From the NCBI GenBank assembly GCA_903929325.1, contig CAIYUD010000197.1, positions 1 through 33,984 on the forward strand: 33,984 bases of DNA, in the 5' to 3' direction. Position numbers and translations under genes: made by a program. This DNA is from an uncultured Opitutia bacterium. Its GTDB lineage: Bacteria; Verrucomicrobiota; Verrucomicrobiia; Opitutales; UBA953. How positions within the stretch are numbered: position 1 is the first letter of the stretch; each line of letters starts with the position of its first letter. The notes below the pieces were generated by a model. That model had not been told where the DNA came from and did no database searches. It saw nothing but the letters and a program-made list of their open reading frames with translations. This document shows positions 30,342-33,984 of the stretch, one piece after another.

Positions 30342-31529
30342 TTATTTGATGATCTCGAGAATCTGTCCTGCGCCGATAGTCTTGCCGCCTTCGCGGAGAG
30401 CAAAGCGTTGGCCTTTTTCCATCGCAATGGTTTTGCCAAGCTCGATCGTGATCGTGACGTTGTCGCCTGGCATCACCATTTCAGTGCCTGCAGGGAGAAC
30501 GACGGTACCGGTAACGTCGCAAGTTCCGAAGAAGAACTGAGGACGGTAGTTGTTCGCAAACGAAGTGTGGCGACCACCTTCTTCAGCCTTCAGCACGTAA
30601 ATTTGTGCCTTAGCTTGGGAGTGTGGCTTGATGGTGCCTGGCTTAGCGAGCACTTGACCGCGCTCAACTTGGCTCTTTTCGATACCACGAACGAGCAGGC
30701 CGACATTGTCGCCAGCTTGTCCTTGGTCGAGTTCCTTGCGGAACATTTCAACGCCAGTGACGGTAGTCTTTTGGGTGTCACGAAGGCCAACGAGTTCAAC
30801 TTCTTCGCCAACCTTGATAACGCCACGCTCGATACGGCCGGTACAAACTGTACCACGACCTGTGATGGAGAAGACGTCCTCGATTGACATCATGAATGGC
30901 TTATCGACTTCGCGCTTAGGCTCAGGAATTTCTGAGTCGAGTGCGTCGAGGAGATTTTGGATTGCTTGCTCGCCTTCAGGAGTACCTTCGAGAGCAGCGG
31001 TAGCCGAACCACGGACGATCTTAACATTGTCGCCGTCGTATTGGTACTTGTTGAGCAGGTCGCGAACTTCCATTTCAACGAGGTCGATCAAGTCTGGCTC
31101 AGAGAGGTCGACTTTGTTCAACCACACAACGATCTTGGGCACGCCGACTTGGCGGGCGAGAAGGATGTGCTCGCGTGTCTGCGGCATAACGCCGTCGGCA
31201 GCGGAGACCACGAGGATAGCGCCGTCCATCTGGGCAGCACCGGTGATCATGTTCTTAACGAAGTCAGCGTGGCCTGGGCAATCGACGTGAGCGTAGTGGC
31301 GATTGTTGGACTCGTACTCAACGTGCGAAGCAGCGATGGTAACGGTCTTGGTCGCGTCACGAACGGTACCACCCTTGGTGATTTCCGCGTACGAGCGATT
31401 TTGCGCGAGACCCTTGCGAGCCTGCACAGCGACGATGGCCGCAGTGGTAGTAGATTTACCATGGTCAATGTGACCGATGGTTCCCACGTTTACGTGGGGC
31501 TTAGTGCGGTTGAACTTTTCTTTAGCCAT
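30342..31529 (-). CDS. tuf: elongation factor Tu
   Basis: [71 protein letters not shown]; start at internal Met 31529. Confidence 0.99.
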   Translation of the reverse strand: MAKEKFNRTKPHVNVGTIGHIDHGKSTTTAAIVAVQARKGLAQNRSYAEITKGGTVRDATKTVTIAASHVEYESNNRHYAHVDCPGHADFVKNMITGAAQMDGAILVVSAADGVMPQTREHILLARQVGVPKIVVWLNKVDLSEPDLIDLVEMEVRDLLNKYQYDGDNVKIVRGSATAALEGTPEGEQAIQNLLDALDSEIPEPKREVDKPFMMSIEDVFSITGRGTVCTGRIERGVIKVGEEVELVGLRDTQKTTVTGVEMFRKELDQGQAGDNVGLLVRGIEKSQVERGQVLAKPGTIKPHSQAKAQIYVLKAEEGGRHTSFANNYRPQFFFGTCDVTGTVVLPAGTEMVMPGDNVTITIELGKTIAMEKGQRFALREGGKTIGAGQILEIIK

Positions 31530-31580
31530 TGTCTTGTGTGTTTGGAGTTTGTGGTGGTGGGAAAGTGGAGAGGAGATTGG

Positions 31581-31656
<76 letters not shown>

Positions 31657-31693
31657 GTTCCGATGCCGCAGGAAGGTGCGTAAAGGAAGGGTT

Positions 31694-31722
31694 TAGATGA
31701 ACTCCGCAAGGGTCACCGTCAA
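31694..31722 (-). promoter_or_regulatory. candidate promoter for the tRNA-Thr-tuf-... operon
   Basis: Minus strand -35-like TTGACG (31717-31722), 17-nt spacer, weak -10-like CATCTA (31694-31699), preceded by an A-rich UP-like stretch. Confidence 0.4.
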
Positions 31723-31766
31723 GCGCTTTTTTGACCGACCTTTAACACGCTGAAATAGGGGGTAAA

Positions 31767-32519
31767 CTAGGGGCCTACCACGACCCGGTACGACCCCGGC
31801 TTTAACCAAGTAACCCAGGGGAGCTTTGCCGCCCATTCGAGGACCGAGCGATCCCAAGCCGCATCACCCGAACTACGCAAAAGGAAGGGCTTTGCTTGAA
31901 CCCCGTAGGTATCAATGCCCAGTCGCATCTCCAGGGGTTTTAATTCCTTCAAGTTATTAACAATCAATGATTTAGCATTTAAAGGCTCTGGGTCAGACGC
32001 CAGAAAATCCTTTTTGAACACATTTTCATATAAATCTGAAAATACCTGAATCTGCACCTGTCTCGTGCCTAAAGTAAGGGCGTGTGCTTTTTGCCCAAGG
32101 GTCAAGAAAGGCTCTTGGTCGACCAGGGGAAAGGCCTCATCGATTGTCAGCCAGCGTGCCGAAGACTGCTCCGAGGGAATCGAAAGAGCCTTCGAGGGAT
32201 CATGTTGAAGTTCGGGCGCGAAGGCGGAAAAAGGTGAAGCATCCGGCTGGGCGACGTCACCCGACCGACCATCCGCTTGGACAACTGGCATATACAGGGA
32301 TGAAGATTCCTGAAGCAGCGCTCGCTCAACCCATGGCGACTGAGAGCTAAGCACCATCGCCGATGGACAAACGAGTCTCAGTCGCGGTGCAGCTTCATGT
32401 ACCGGCCGCACCAAAAAAATCATGGCTGCAAAAAGTGTTAGTGAAAAAACGAGCGCAGTTTGGCTGAGCGGCGTCAACCGTCCGCTGGCGAGAGTGAGAA
32501 GCGTGAAACGACGCGCCAT
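31767..32519 (-). CDS. hypothetical protein with N-terminal membrane anchor
   Basis: 250-aa ORF with hydrophobic segment LSQTALVFSLTLFAAMIFLV; 3-nt gap from the upstream HtrA-like gene; no recognised domain. Confidence 0.75.
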   Translation of the reverse strand: MARRFTLLTLASGRLTPLSQTALVFSLTLFAAMIFLVRPVHEAAPRLRLVCPSAMVLSSQSPWVERALLQESSSLYMPVVQADGRSGDVAQPDASPFSAFAPELQHDPSKALSIPSEQSSARWLTIDEAFPLVDQEPFLTLGQKAHALTLGTRQVQIQVFSDLYENVFKKDFLASDPEPLNAKSLIVNNLKELKPLEMRLGIDTYGVQAKPFLLRSSGDAAWDRSVLEWAAKLPWVTWLKPGSYRVVVGP

Positions 32520-32522
32520 GGA

Positions 32523-33653
32523 TTATTGACCACGTGGCCGCTCCAGAATGGGCACCCGGACTAATTGGGATTTGTTATCACGGAGAATAGCAAATGTTGC
32601 CTCTGTGCCTGGCTTTAAGCCCGAGATAACCAGTCGCAAATCATTCCAGCCCGCGATGCCATAGCCGTTAACTGTCGTCACCAAGTCGCCAACTTTAAGA
32701 CCCGCCTTAAAGGCAGGCGCACCTTCATCAACTTCGGTTAAGCGTGCGGCTTGACCTTTGGCAGCACCGAGACGCACGGCCTCGACAAAGGCAACGTCTT
32801 CACCGTCGATTCCAATATAGCCACGAACAACATAGCCCCGCGCAATCAATGAGTCGGCGACGAAGCGCGCAAGGTTGCCGGGAACGGCATAACCAATACC
32901 GACGCCGTCAGAGCGAACAGCTGTATTCATGCCCACAAGGCGGCCAAAGGTATCCACCAAGGCGCCTCCCGAGTTGCCAGGATTAATTGGGGCGCTCGTC
33001 TGAATAAAATCTTGGTAATCGGGCCCGCGGGCGCGGCCAGCACTGAGGACAAGGTTGCTGCGGCTTAGGCCTGAGACGATGCCCGAAGTTACGCTCAGCC
33101 CGACGTCCAAGGGATTACCAACCGCGAAGACATTGTCGCCAACACGCAATTGATCGCTTTCGCCGAACCGTAAATACGGCAAATCGACAGCATCGACTTT
33201 AACCACGGCGACATCGGTACGACTGTCCGACCCTAAAATTGTGCCGCGCAAGTCACGTCCATCCGCAAACTGAACCATCGCCACTTTGGAAACCACCTGC
33301 CCTTGCGCTGTGACAACATGGTGGTTGGTAAGAATGTATCCTGAGGGGTGAATGACGACGCCCGAGCCAAGCGCAATCGGCACTAAGTACTTATTGGTAA
33401 CAGGATCATGACGCACCAACTTCGGGTTGATGGGGTTCGTCATTGATAAACGCCGCAGGTCATTTTCGCCGACTTCTAAAGCAAGGCGCACACTCACCAC
33501 GGCAGGCGTTACTCGTGAAAGCATATCTGCATAACTGACCCCAGGCTGGCTGCGATCAATCGGCCGAACGTCGGTCGGGAGATCAATTTTATCTGCCGCC
33601 GAAAGGCTTGCGACGAGGAGTAAGTAAAGGGCGATGCGAAGGGATATGCGCAT
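32523..33653 (-). CDS. secreted trypsin-like serine protease with PDZ domain (HtrA/DegP-like)
   Basis: Signal peptide MRISLRIALYLLLVASLSAA; triad motifs TNHHVV, RTDVAVV, NPGNSGGAL; C-terminal PDZ (GAPAFKAGLKVGDLVTTVNG). Confidence 0.93.
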   Translation of the reverse strand: MRISLRIALYLLLVASLSAADKIDLPTDVRPIDRSQPGVSYADMLSRVTPAVVSVRLALEVGENDLRRLSMTNPINPKLVRHDPVTNKYLVPIALGSGVVIHPSGYILTNHHVVTAQGQVVSKVAMVQFADGRDLRGTILGSDSRTDVAVVKVDAVDLPYLRFGESDQLRVGDNVFAVGNPLDVGLSVTSGIVSGLSRSNLVLSAGRARGPDYQDFIQTSAPINPGNSGGALVDTFGRLVGMNTAVRSDGVGIGYAVPGNLARFVADSLIARGYVVRGYIGIDGEDVAFVEAVRLGAAKGQAARLTEVDEGAPAFKAGLKVGDLVTTVNGYGIAGWNDLRLVISGLKPGTEATFAILRDNKSQLVRVPILERPRGQ

Positions 33654-33693
33654 ACCCTACCCTACCCTGTGAGGTTTAAAATGGCAAGCGGGC

Positions 33694-33984
33694 TCAGCGA
33701 CCCTGCGGCGTGGTGGCCTCAGCCTCGTTGCGCTCTCGATTAAAACGCATCGAGTAAACACGGGTCACACCCTTCTCTTGCATCGTCACACCAAAGATTG
33801 CGTCGGCGGCTGCCACCGTTCCCTTTTTGTGGGTAATCACTAAGAATTGGGAGTGGCGGGTGAATTCACGAACAATGTCTGTGAATCGACCAACATTGAC
33901 GTCGTCTAAAGGCGCATCGAGCTCGTCGAGCACACAGAAAGGTGACGGCTTCACCATATAGATAGCAAACAACAAGGCGACGGC
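33694..33984 (-). CDS. smc: chromosome segregation protein SMC, C-terminal end (truncated by window edge)
   Basis: LLFAIYMVKPSPFCVLDELDAPLDDVNVGRFTDIVREFTRHSQFLVITHKKGTVAAADAIFGVTMQEKGVTRV: SMC Walker B/D-loop/H-loop region. Confidence 0.93.
   Translation of the reverse strand, partial: AVALLFAIYMVKPSPFCVLDELDAPLDDVNVGRFTDIVREFTRHSQFLVITHKKGTVAAADAIFGVTMQEKGVTRVYSMRFNRERNEAEATTPQGR

Noticed and set aside
31711-31735. GTCAAGCGCTTTTTTGAC as a terminator for the 31767-32519 gene
   Set aside because: The stem is only 5 bp with no proper T tract on the minus strand; the same bases fit better as a -35 and UP-like region of the tRNA-Thr/tuf promoter.

Overview
This 34 kb window is mostly a compact bacterial housekeeping region. 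The gene content and order resemble Verrucomicrobiota/Opitutae, but that is inferred from memory and was not searched. From left to right it contains: a truncated clpC (-); nrnA-like DHH phosphoesterase, truB and ribF (+); mpl and hpf (-); an SDR (+); recN and a YggS-type PLP protein (-); a LysR regulator (+); a two-gene unknown operon (-); sppA (+); an M48 lipoprotein protease (-); a three-gene polysaccharide export module (outer-membrane beta-barrel, Wza-like lipoprotein, Wzc-like BY-kinase); and the classic tRNA-Thr-tuf-tRNA-Trp-secE-nusG-rplKAJL-rpoBC block (-). It ends with an unknown membrane-anchored protein, an HtrA-like protease and the C-terminus of SMC (all -). I found no mobile elements, CRISPR arrays, rRNA or defence islands, and I cannot point to a clear new multi-gene system. 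The observations most worth checking are: (1) almost no Shine-Dalgarno motifs upstream of start codons, with C/A-rich leaders instead; (2) three tandem hairpins, one terminator-like, between rplL and rpoB; (3) a Gly/Tyr repeat tail at the N-terminus of the BY-kinase; (4) an 18-bp perfect palindrome containing both stop codons of the convergent sppA/M48 pair, with all four convergent junctions only 1-6 nt apart; (5) a C8 tract immediately upstream of the exopolysaccharide porin start; (6) stacked dyads including a perfect T-N11-A LysR box; (7) a conserved-looking unknown protein coupled to a small membrane protein.
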